From Sympetrum striolatum (Eukaryota; Arthropoda; Insecta; Odonata; Libellulidae), in assembly GCA_947579665.1 (NCBI GenBank), contig OX388350.1, forward strand, positions 42,689,393 to 42,753,392: a stretch of 64,000 bases of DNA, read 5' to 3'. A program made the translations under genes and the position numbers. Within the stretch, counting starts at the first letter, position 1; each line of letters opens with the position of its first letter. The notes under the pieces are model-generated. The model saw only the letters and a program-made list of their open reading frames with translations. It made no database searches and was not told the origin of the DNA. Positions 12,901 to 23,039 of the stretch are shown in pieces.

Positions 12901-13912
12901 AGGAAGTAAGCAGTTAAGTTATTAAAGTATGAATTGCTAGAAATCAAGTCCCATTCAGTTTAATTCTAATCGATAGAAATTTTGTGATTGTTGAATAATG
13001 GTTGCAAAATTTACATGTGAGTATTGTAATAAGACGTATGATTTGTAATGAATTTAGTAATTAGCTTATATGTAGTTTCGACTAATTGCAATGCACCTGT
13101 ACTATATATACCTTGTTTAATCTTGGACCGATTACTTTATTATTATTATTATTATGCTACTCCCGAATGATGCAATAATCTTCCAATATGCGATTATCTA
13201 CGTTTAATCTCAAATATTTGCAATGGTAATATTTCAAAACTCGTATTGCACCTCTCTAAGCTGAAAATTTTATGTTAGAAGATATTTAAAAAAAATCTTT
13301 TCCTGCTGAGCTGCTGCTGTATTCATGTTGTATTCGGTGTACAAGATTTATTGGTCTAGAATTTGTATAAGAACAATGATTGAGAAAAATCAGTAATATT
13401 TAATTAGAGTATATTCAGTTCAACATAATTTTAAGCTATAATCTCCAAATGAAATGATGATACATGAATAAAGTGTTTAAGAGGTTCACTTTTAATGGAA
13501 ATACGAATGGATTTCATAATTTGTGACTTAGATTGCGCGTTGAATCTTTTGGACAGTATTGTCTGCCGAATAAATAGTTTTATCTTCAACACATCCATTA
13601 TTGCAATGGAAGGATGTGAAGCGACTATGAAAGGTTAGGAGTGAGAAAGTTGGCTGTTGCTTTCCTTCTGGAGCCAGATTGGTGTGAGTGGAACATTTCC
13701 ACTTAAGTGCAGAAATAAATAGCATTTTTCTTGGCGTTCAACAAGGTGTCTCCAAAATTAATGCCAATTTTCAGTATCTTTTGTACATCAGCAGCTTTTA
13801 TTACTTCATAGATTTGGAGAAGACTGTGACAAAAGTAATTGAAACAAATTTTCCTATATCCTGTACCAATAAATAAGGGAAAATTATCCGTACATCCAGA
13901 TACGGTGGCAGG
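9960..13912. other. AT-rich noncoding stretch
   Basis: Only short open frames are present and none is recognisable. An (ATT)n microsatellite lies at about 13138-13154. A short segment bounded by TTAA at 12809-12853 ends in GCAAAGGGG. It resembles one piggyBac terminus but has no partner. Confidence 0.4.
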
Positions 13913-14045
13913 ACCTATACTGTAGTAGTAGTATTGTTAAAAGTGCTTCGACAGCTTAGGTCATTTCGCACATTGGCTCCCACCGGGATTCGAACCCGGG
14001 ACCGCTTTCACCAAAGGCAAACGCGCTGTCCACACCTATACTGTA
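13913..14045 (-). mobile_element. SINE family 1 insertion with perfect 12-bp target duplication
   Basis: The sequence ACCTATACTGTA flanks the element at 13913-13924 and 14034-14045. The SINE between them is on the minus strand. It is truncated inside the tRNA head and keeps the B box (GGTTCGAATCC, at about 13986-13996). The body AGCTGTCGAAGCACTT and a (TAC)n tail follow. It is closely related to the 7.2-kb copy. The intact duplication and conserved B box suggest it is one of the youngest insertions in the window. Confidence 0.85.
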
Positions 14046-17000
14046 ATCTGTTCCGTAAAATATGGTTCTTTCCTCAAATTCCTTACACTCTTCCACAAGG
14101 ATGCATCTATATTATTCCTTTTCTTGAATGCGAAAATCTGAGATTTGGTTCGATCCCTAAAACATAAATCTTCCTTAGGCATTTCACTCTTTTAACTGGA
14201 GGACGTATTACAGTAATCCTTGAGTTATTCATGTTATCACATCATTATTTTGAGTTTATAAATTATTAGAATTAGAAATTTATCCACGGTTTAATTATTT
14301 CTACATTTTAAGTCGATAAAATGTAATTGTGATAAGGATTAATTCCCACGGAAACAAATAAATTGTTTACGGTAGGTCAGTATTTCGTTCAAATTTTTCA
14401 AGGAACTATCTTTTTAACTGAAAGATATGCTTTCCCCGTATTATATGTATGGAACTCCTGTTCAAAGTGCTATTTATGTATGCATGCGTTTGTTTTTTTA
14501 GTTATCAGTTAAAATTCATTTAGAATTTTTTGAGCAACCTAATTTCACAAAATCCTAAAGTTGTAATAGCCTTGTTTGCAAGAGAATTACGGCTTACTTT
14601 TCTTTAAAGTAATATAGGGATTCCCTGCTTTACCGATTTTCCCGGAAATAACCAATCAATTATGGTTTAATGGTAGGCAAGAAACCTTGTGGTAAAAAAA
14701 AGGAAAGAAAATGAGTCATCAGTTATAAACTTAAAGGATAGTATGAGTTGTCGACTTCCTGTCAAGTTTTTACTTGGGATTTCTTCATTTCAACGTAGAA
14801 GTATAGTTGAAAAGGATATGAATCATTGATCGATTGAACCTTGATTGTTTCATGTGAACGATATATCGGCTATTATGTTAGGTGGTTATATTTCACTAAA
14901 CTTTTTGTATAAGAGCTTATGTCATTACAAATATCTCCTTGAAAATATTACTTTGATAATTAAATTTTATATCTCCCATAGCCTTCCATAGTAACCTTCT
15001 ATCAAGTTTGTAAGCACTTCCTGTTAAAAACAGTTAAAATGATGAGTTGTGAGTTCATTAATCCTACTTAACTTTCTACGCATTCTAAAGAATATGATGT
15101 CCTATCTGGATTATTTATAAATTTCTGTAGACAGTTTCGTTGATTTTATATTTGATAGCGATTTTCTGGTAACATTTTGGTGAATTATTTTTTGTCACCA
15201 GTTGTATCATTCCGTCGACGATGTATTAAAAAATATTTCGTTGGTTTAAGAGATTGTTGTTTATGCATTATTTTTGTTTTATTTTTCTATAGGAATAGCG
15301 ACGCTAAGATGCATTTGTAACATGTAGTTTACACGTTATCATATTTAAAACGCAAATTCGTATTTATATAAATCCCTTTACATTATTCACTGTTGTTCTT
15401 TTAGCAGAACCATTACTGGTTAGTTGAACACAGAGTATTAGCAGTTAGCAATGTTTTATATCGAAATATAAAAGCACAATTTAATGAATGTATCTCCTAT
15501 TTACGGTCGCACTGATAAACTATAGTCTTAATTATATATATGTTCTCTTATTTTTAGAGGAATTATATATAAAAATGTGTTCTAATTTTTATCGTAAGTA
15601 TTTAGTGTCCCCGTAAGTCCATTTTTCTCAAATTATTGCAATCCAAGAACTTGGTACAATTTACGCATTTGCAGCCGCTGGCACTATACGTTGTAACAAT
15701 GATGTGATGTTGTAACAACTTAGCAGCGATTTACCAAAACTCTTGTTGTGTAGAATTTATTTTAACAGTATAGATCAATCGATCTTACTCTTATTCTTTA
15801 GAAGAGTCTGTTTCTCTTTTATTTTCACTCTGTCGCTGATTCTTTTCCGCCGTTGCTAATTATTTGAAGAAGTGCTAATCAAGCCGCGGACAGAACATGC
15901 AACACTGGTTGCGAGGTACACTTTGCAACATTCACATTTCCCAATTTACTGTGTATATTTATCCTTCGTTTCAAAATTTGCAAATTCCGAAATATTTACT
16001 TCCGGTAGAATCAACTGCTTGGGCCGTGACGTCGTGGTATGGATCCATCAGGAACAAAAGTGAAACCAACACACAGCATATGTTATTAGACTACACCCAT
16101 GGTTTCGACCCATGGAGTCATCTTCAGGTGACCTTCCGGATGCGAATTTAGCTTCCTTGCTGTTCAGTGTCGATTTTTGGGCGCATTTCTGCGAAATGGT
16201 ATTCGCCAATACTATCTCATTTAAATGAAGAATATTGAACCTTGGTAAAAGAAGAATTTTGTGTCCCAGAACTGTTTTATTGACTATGAGCTTCGTCAAC
16301 TTGTCGACATCTTCAGATTGCAAATTAAATAACTGTGGGTCTTGCAAAGTCGTTGTTCTTTTAAGATGTGTTTCCCACGAAGTGAAGCTTGAGTTTATTA
16401 ATTGACATTTTATTGATGAATATCGAATTTAAAAAGATTAATCCATTAATTATGATAGGGCAAGTTGTGTAAAGCCCAAGACTTAAATATACCTGCCAAG
16501 CCATGGTAAATATGCGTTAATCTTTGTATCCGTTTATAAAAAAATTAATATCTTATTTTGCTCTCACTTGAGTCCTTTTCTATAACATCGTTCTTTTTTC
16601 AATATTGACTGGCGTATAAAAATAGTAGTAATAATTTGTTGTGGTGGATCTTATCGTTGCTTAATTGTTACGTATTCATTTGATAGGTCTTTACAGCAGT
16701 CTTTGGTTTGCTAATCTTTTATCGTGAAATGAGCTGTCTCACGATATTTTTTAATACGTCAATTAATCCGATCCTTAATACATAGTTAAAAAATAGATTA
16801 ATTTTTCTTATCTTCGTGTTTACTTTCGTGATATAACTTAATAATGTCTGCCATTTGGCTTCTTGCCGATTTGTAGTCTTTAAATATGAATAAATAAATA
16901 CATGATACATGGAATAAAACGCAGTCGCAATAAATCCTATGTTACGAAATATTTTCCATCACGAACCGTTCTCCAATCTTAAGTGTTTACTGAAAAGTGT

Positions 17001-18240
17001 CATGTCGCAATCCGGTCGACGTTTTTCTGGTCATCCTGGTTAACTAATCCGGACAGCACTGCCTGAGTATCCGTGAAAAAATGGAGGAAGCCATCTCATG
17101 GTGTTGTAACCCGGAAGATTTAATTTTCTTTGCCCTTGAATCGCGAGAACGAAGGGTGATCCGTATTATGAGTAATCATCCTCTCTATATTGTTAGGGAA
17201 TGAATCACGCATTATGGGATTACACGTGCTGAATCTTTTTAAGAATATCGTATTGCGTTACTACTCCCTAAGGTTGTGACATTGAAAGCTAGACTATTGA
17301 AACATTCTAATGTCAACCCATTTCTCGTCAATAAATTTGCCAATCTTAAAGATAGCTTTGTGAGAGGCTGCCAAAAAGGTTCGCGTTATTATAAAACATT
17401 TCGTGATAGTCAGCTGCGATTTTTCTAGTCTTAACGAGTATTATTAGCCGAACTTCTGGGTTAAATTAAAATAAATTTTTATTAGTGTTGGAGATTAAAT
17501 AAATATGTATGCACAGGTACATGTTATCAATAGTTATTTATTTTTGCTATTTATATGATTTTGTGATCCAAATTAAGCATAGTTCACATTTCCTAGCCTC
17601 TTTATTCTCATAGAAATTACTTGAGCTTAATTTGTACAACCTTCTGGGGAATTATTTTCGCTTCCTTGCGTGATTGTCAAGTAAAATAATGTTTCATGGA
17701 TTCCTTAGTGAAAGTTTAAAGCTTACCAATCGTTTTTTCTTCATTTTCTAAGATTGGCTCGAGGTAAATCATGAAAATGAACAGTTATTTTGTCGCAGCG
17801 CTCGTCAGTTACAATACAAACTACATATTTGTGTGCTAATTTTTATTTTACATAATTTTTGTACTATTCTAACCGTAAATCATATTTTGATGTAGCACAT
17901 TTTAAAATCGTGTTCCTGAATTCATAATTCCTTTTTTAAAATTTAGTTCCTGAAGTATTCTTTATAAGGAAAAGGGTATAATGTTTTTCATGTCTGTTCT
18001 TTCTTGAGAAAAATATTCTTCTGACGTTTGAGCGTTTAACGAGTTTTAGCTTTTTGCAGATTCGTGCTTAACGATCCACTCCTTTTTATTCAACTGTAAT
18101 CAAATTAATTTAACTTTTATATTTATTTATTATTTAAAACTATTCGAGGTTAATATTTGTTTTAATCTCTGATTTTAATCTACTAGCTTTACTCTCTTAA
18201 AAGTTTCATGCCGTAGAAGTATCCTGTCCTTAAGGAAAAT
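14046..18240. other. Noncoding stretch with worn repeat motifs
   Basis: I see no supported gene. At 16085-16140 and 16290-16330 there are words (CATGGTTTCGACC, GACATCTTCAG) like those of the 9.1-kb foldback element, suggesting old relatives. Open frames such as 16347-16048 minus overlap these repeats and are not treated as genes. Confidence 0.35.
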
Positions 18241-18292
18241 GCTTGCTCTTCAAGAGTAATTACTTCCGGCATACATTTGGTGTCGGAGCTAG

Positions 18293-18568
18293 ATGACCCG
18301 TAAAAGGAAGAGTCTTCGGCATTTCTCCAAATTACAAAGCGAATCCGCAGTCACTTCGTACCGCATTACCCTCTTCAGAATTCGTCTCCTCTCACACGCC
18401 TCTATTTACCGAATGTTTTCAATATCCGCGGTCGCCTTGTTGCCCCCGGCATCCGTTCCCATGACAACACCATCTCGTCCGTATAAACTAGGACATATTG
18501 CTCCATCCAATGATGTTAACCCTTCTCCCGCCAACCCCATATCCCCTTCCTCGTATAACGCCTCCAGG
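18293..18568 (+). other. GC-richer open stretch, weak exon candidate
   Basis: A 92-codon frame, rich in Ser, Pro and Arg, runs to a stop just after CAG|GTAATT (donor-like, GT at 18569). An acceptor-like CCCTCTTCAG ends near 18378. The peptide is not recognisable. This could be a small exon or a chance frame in a GC-rich island. Confidence 0.12.
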
Positions 18569-18628
18569 TAATTCACAATTTCGTGATGGGATTTGAGTGA
18601 GTTTCTGTATTGGAATTCGCACTTCGTA

Positions 18629-18679
18629 ATGGAATTCGTTGTAGGAATGGACGTAGAATGTTCCTACAACGAATTCCAT
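18629..18679. repeat. Perfect 19-bp inverted repeat with 13-bp loop
   Basis: The arm ATGGAATTCGTTGTAGGAA at 18629-18647 is exactly reverse-complemented at 18661-18679. The words TTGGAATTCG at about 18610 and GGATTCCAA near 18700 suggest a weaker outer pair. I see no target duplication or coding sequence. Confidence 0.8.
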
Positions 18680-19379
18680 TCGTATACTCTGGATTCCAAA
18701 CGTGCTCGCTTATCGAAATTTCAAATTTTCCGGGTTGTTTTCCGGCTTCAAGGTTGCGTTGTATTACCTTTGATCTCGAGTGCCTGATCAAAAGAATATC
18801 CTGGTGCCTCTTGAATGTTCGGTTATTCGTTGCATTTGAAGAGAGTCACTCTTTGAAATAAACACAATTTCAGCTATTTATGCATCTACATCTTTTTATG
18901 AACGTTTTTCTTGATCTGTAATGGAGAATCTGCGGGTTTTAGGCCTTACGTGGAATTATAGGCGGGGTTGTGAAGGTTGTAGGCTTTACATAAATGATGG
19001 AAATGAAGTTTTACTTAGCACAGGAAAGCGCGCAACTTTTTTTCACTTCTTGTATTACCTTATATAAATGCTCGTATAGTATTTTATTCTTGTCTTCTTT
19101 ATTTCATTAAGTTGAAATATAATTTAAATTTTACTTATAATTACTTGGCAATTCGTTTTCTTTTGTTCAGTTAGATATGAAAACTGTTTGAATCATTTAA
19201 ATTTGTGACTAAATAAGTTAAATTGCTTATGCGGATATTTCTTAGTTTCAAATCTCTTATAATCTTTAGTATATGATGATATTTTCCAGGTAATACAATG
19301 TATTTAGTTATGTAGTATGCATTATTTAATTCGATCGAATCTGTGTTTGGTGGAGGGATTGTATATTTGTGTGTTCATC

Positions 19380-19977
19380 TTATTGTAGGTACTAATTGGG
19401 CTTGTTGTAAAGATGTGTACTGTCCACGGGAGGTTTTGTCCCTCCCATCCATGAACGAATGCCACACAGATTGTACTATTTTTGTTTTTCTACATCCCCC
19501 TTGACCACCCGATGTAAGCACAAGAAATACTTTGAGGCCCCTCTCAAGAGATTATTCACCTTAAAGAAAGACATTACGTGTGGCCCTCAGATAGCGTTTT
19601 TACACGCTGTCTGAGCAGTAAACTGCTTCTAATGATAAGGCCATTCCTATGCCCCACTCGCGGCCTGGATAAAGGGTCAGAAACATTTGATCGGGAAGAT
19701 TCTCAAAATTCTGACTAGTGCTACTTTGGAATTAGGTCTTTGTTAGCTGAGGTATCACTTAGCAGCAGCGGTTTCTTGTGATAAAAAGCATTTTTAAACT
19801 CTGAAATAGTTCCTTTTCTTTGAATCTTGTACTATTGTATGTTTATTTTGAGTTTTGGTGGCAAGCCCGTAACAGGTTATACCTATGGGGTACCTATTTC
19901 CACCTTAATATATATTTTTTTCATGTTGTTTGTATTCCTTGCAAGATGAAATAAATTTACTTTACTTACTTACTAAA
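19380..19977 (+). mobile_element. Probable LINE 3' UTR and tail
   Basis: A long noncoding stretch contains a hairpin at about 19586-19615 (CTCAGATAGCGT against ACGCTGTCTGAG, one mismatch). It ends with GATGAAATAAATTTACTTTACTTACTTACT, a polyadenylation-like signal followed by a (TTAC)n tail; the tail lies at about 19946-19975. A 3' hairpin plus a microsatellite tail is usual in CR1/L2-type LINEs. No reverse transcriptase remnant is visible, so the clade is an inference. Confidence 0.4.
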
Positions 19978-20309
19978 TGTTACTAGCAATTTTGATTAAT
20001 ACAATGGTTTGGTATTAATTCAAGGCCTGGCGTTCGCATTGCTCAATACCTTTTCATATATTTTCACATTTCCTCTTCTCGCTACCTTGTATGAAGAATG
20101 GATTATTTTTCTTACATTATTTGTATATACATATACCTTTAATTACCTTAAATCTAAATTTGTTGCAGCCTTTTTCACGGGTGCGATAATATGAAAGCTG
20201 CAGATACGATACATTAGGGATTATGAAAAAACGCATCCTTACACTAATTGATATGAAAATTTATTTTACTAACGTATGAATTTTCTGCACATACTAGGAC
20301 TGTTTCCAA

Positions 20310-20405
20310 TCAACAATCTAACTCGGAGTGAAAATCATGGGCAAATTACCTCACTCCTCACCTTTCCTACTAAGCTTTACTCCCTCTCCAGAGTCTTGCT
20401 GTATA
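20310..20405 (+). repeat. Dispersed repeat R1, short diverged copy
   Basis: The segment CAAATTACCTCACTCCTCAC and its flanks match the GGCAAACTACCTCACTCCTC core of the copies at 22.5 and 44.9 kb. Confidence 0.5.
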
Positions 20406-20679
20406 GGAATATTTTAGGTTCAACCCGACCTCCGGCTGGATTACTGTGATCAGACACACATTTTCAAAATAGTTTTATTTCCAGGTAAAATAAATTTAGA
20501 ATGGATCAAACAAACTTGGCATTGAGCGTTGATTTGATGCAAATTCATACGTATTTATGGCGCTTATAAAGCATTTATTTATCTCTGTTTTCCGGGCCGT
20601 TTCCCTTTAGGACCCGTCTCACTTCAGCTAGCTGCAATTTTCATCCGCGCGAAGTATTTGTGTAGCTTTTTTTTGCTCT

Positions 20680-20880
20680 GATTCGAAAACGCTCGCGGAG
20701 GCAACATGTCGACGCGCGTCTCGCGCTCCAGTGCGGCTCGTCGCAGAAGCAAAATCCTGTGGTCCTAAAATGTCCTAGCCGCGACTATGATTCACTCACG
20801 CGTGACTTTTAAGAAACTCTTTTATTAAGGCTGAAATCAGTTCGTTACGTGACCTGCGTGAGTCACGCGAGAAGATTCTA
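20680..20880. other. CpG-rich island
   Basis: This short block is dense in CG dinucleotides (GTCGACGCGCGTCTCGCGCT near 20708) and holds two related words, TCACTCACGCGTGAC and CGTGAGTCACGCG. No coding frame is supported. It could be regulatory or part of an unrecognised repeat. Confidence 0.3.
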
Positions 20881-21828
20881 TATTTGGCTTCTTCCGTGTG
20901 AGAAACAATGCTCACTGGGCTAAGGATATATAAACCGCTCACTAGATCGCTGTTTTTGCGGGAATAATTGCAGTTTACCTTATTCGGAGGGGTTCTGTGG
21001 TTGGGAAGGATAATTTTTCCCAGTATATCGTGCTAGATCGTTATCAATGATAAAAACTGATTTTCAAAGTTAAGAGTACAGTTCACTGAGTGTGTTTTAC
21101 CCAAGATATGTCTAACCGGAAAGTTGGTTCAACTTGCAGTCTTTAATTTTGTTAGCCTTATTCTCATCATCGATGGAGTAGGTTGACGATTAGTAGTGAT
21201 GATGTTGATGAATTTTTTCATTGGAATTTTTGGTACGGATTTTTCATCCTGTCGTCAACTCTTATTTGGCAGGATTGGGTATCGACATCGAATCCAGGAC
21301 CACTCTTAGACTATGCGGGGACCTGATATGAAATATTTAAATAATTTACAATCACCATTAAATATGATGCAAATATAGTTATGAGATAAAATTATAGTAC
21401 CCATATTTTATTTACAGTGATTTGACATTTTCAAGGAAACATTTTTTCCTTGGTGCCCTTATTTGCAAAGCTACCCAAACAATTCATTATACATTATCCA
21501 TTACTTATTCCATAAGCCGACTGTTCACATAATACTCGAAATTTCAAATGGTTTCGAATCGTATTCGTTGTAGCTTCAGGGTAGGCATAGTATGATTTTG
21601 AAGTTAATGATTCAAGAAGGCAATTCTTCATTTTAGTCGGTTTATCTATATTATGTATCGTGATTTGGTAAATTCTCCAGGTCAACTCAGAAATTTCATA
21701 ATTCATGTTAAATTCATGTCTTAATCATTTACTAACTAATTATTAATGCAATATAATTTTTCTCATCCGAAATGAATCTTCAATATTGTTCATGTCTTTT
21801 CTTCTTCGCAAACAATTAGATAAGACTT

Positions 21829-21986
21829 ACTTATTTAAGGCGCACGGCTACCCCTAGGGTATTTTTGAGTGGTAGGACTTGAGAAAGATTAATTTCTGAC
21901 GGAAAACCGATAAATATTGGCTTCCCACGGGAATCGTACCCGGGATCACTTATGTCAAAGCGCTGCCCACTCGGCTATCCGGGAGC
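21829..21986 (-). mobile_element. tRNA-headed SINE, type 2
   Basis: On the minus strand a tRNA-like head (21986 down to 21919) starts GCTCCCGGATAGCCGAGTGG, with a good A box. Its B box is GGTACGATTCC (21940-21930), one base from consensus. The body differs from family 1: it contains CCTAGGGGTAGCCGTGCGCC and ends near TAAATAAGTA. The head is close to that of family 1, so the two probably descend from the same or similar tRNA genes with different bodies. Confidence 0.6.
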
Positions 21987-22350
21987 ATTTTCTTCTTCGC
22001 TAGCTTGCCTCAGGGATTATTATAGAGGAAATAGTAGAATCCGAAGTAGAGATTTTATGAGGACAGATATTTTCCATTAAATTTTCGATTTCACTCATAA
22101 CGTATTAAAAGCGTGAAATACTGATAATGATTAATTTCTGTGATTTAATATGAAGTACTATTAAGTACTTGCGGTAAATATCAGAATGAACCGCTTATTG
22201 TTTGTGGAATATGGGCCTTCGTAATTGCTGAGCTATGTGTATTCGAATTTAGAGCTAAATATGAATTAAATAAGTTTTAACTCCTCTAGTGGTTTTCCTT
22301 AATTATCATTTAATGTAGGGTAGAGAAAAATATTAGTTTTTACTTATGTT

Positions 22351-22576
22351 ACAGTGTTGATGATGGCTGTGATTAAATGAAAGCTACTGTGGTTTGAGTG
22401 AATGATTGCACTGATCACGGCCTTTCCTTATGAACCGACAAGAGAAATGTTGCTCATAGAGTCATTATGCTTCACATAGGTGGACATATTCCGCTTGTAG
22501 AATTCTGGTTCAGTGAGGAAAGCAAGGGCAAACTACCTCACTCCTCATCCTGCCTAGTAACCCTCTTTTCCTTATA
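22351..22576 (+). repeat. Dispersed repeat R1, left part of an interrupted copy
   Basis: The sequence matches 44.77-45.0 kb: GATGGCTGTGAT, CATAGAGTCATT, GCTTCACATAGGTGGACAT and GGCAAACTACCTCACTCCTC occur in the same order. The copy stops near 22576 and resumes at about 22977, so foreign DNA of about 400 bp lies inside it. Confidence 0.75.
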
Positions 22577-22577
22577 A

Positions 22578-22782
22578 GATTTTACGTATTATTATTAGTA
22601 AAAGAAGCGTTAAAAAGCAAAGGGTTGTTCCTGAATGAAGGATAACAATTGATATGATACTTATAGAAATACATAAAAATTTAAAGGCGGAAAAAGGAAA
22701 TGAAAAAATCTGCCACATGTCGGATTCGAACCAGCAAAATTATATTTTGCAAGCGGACACGCTAACCACTAAGCCACAGCTT
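22578..22782 (-). mobile_element. tRNA-Cys-like SINE or tRNA pseudogene inside repeat R1
   Basis: Minus-strand positions 22780-22711 carry a canonical A box TGGCTTAGTGG (22776-22766) and B box GGTTCGAATCC (22732-22722). The loop TTGCAAA would give anticodon GCA (Cys). The anticodon stem, T stem and acceptor stem do not pair well, so a functional tRNA is unlikely. Sequence beyond the head ends in an (AAT)n-like stretch near 22590, which would suit a SINE tail. A plain tRNA pseudogene is the alternative. Confidence 0.5.
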
Positions 22783-22976
22783 CTGTTATTAATGTAAAGA
22801 TTTCTATAAACTATGTAATGCATGTGATCTGACGCTAATTTTTAAAAGACTATAATTATATAATTACAGAGTGTTGGTCAAAACGGCTTCAGATTTGTAA
22901 TAACCATATGCTGAAGAACCTATCCATAAAGTATCATTAAGATCCGTTTCCCGCAGAGGTAAAGGTTCCCTTGTTA

Positions 22977-23035
22977 GTAGCGTATGTCAGAGGGGGTGGG
23001 GTGCCTACCGGTCTTTGTGCTGAATACTATACAGA
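22977..23035 (+). repeat. Dispersed repeat R1, right part of the interrupted copy
   Basis: The words TTAGTAGC, TATGTCAGAGGG and CTACCGGTCTTTGTGCTGAAT match the right end of the 44.7-kb copy (TTAGTAGCTTATGGCAGAGG, ACCGGCCTTTGGGCTGAATA). Confidence 0.7.
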
Positions 23036-23039
23036 CAGT

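Noticed and set aside
21230..21320. Another minus-strand tRNA-SINE (ATTCGATGTCG)
   Set aside because: The B box is degenerate, there is no A box, and the body does not match the SINE families here.
22711..22780. Functional tRNA-Cys gene
   Set aside because: The A and B boxes are good, but the anticodon, T and acceptor stems do not pair, and it lies inside an insertion in a repeat.
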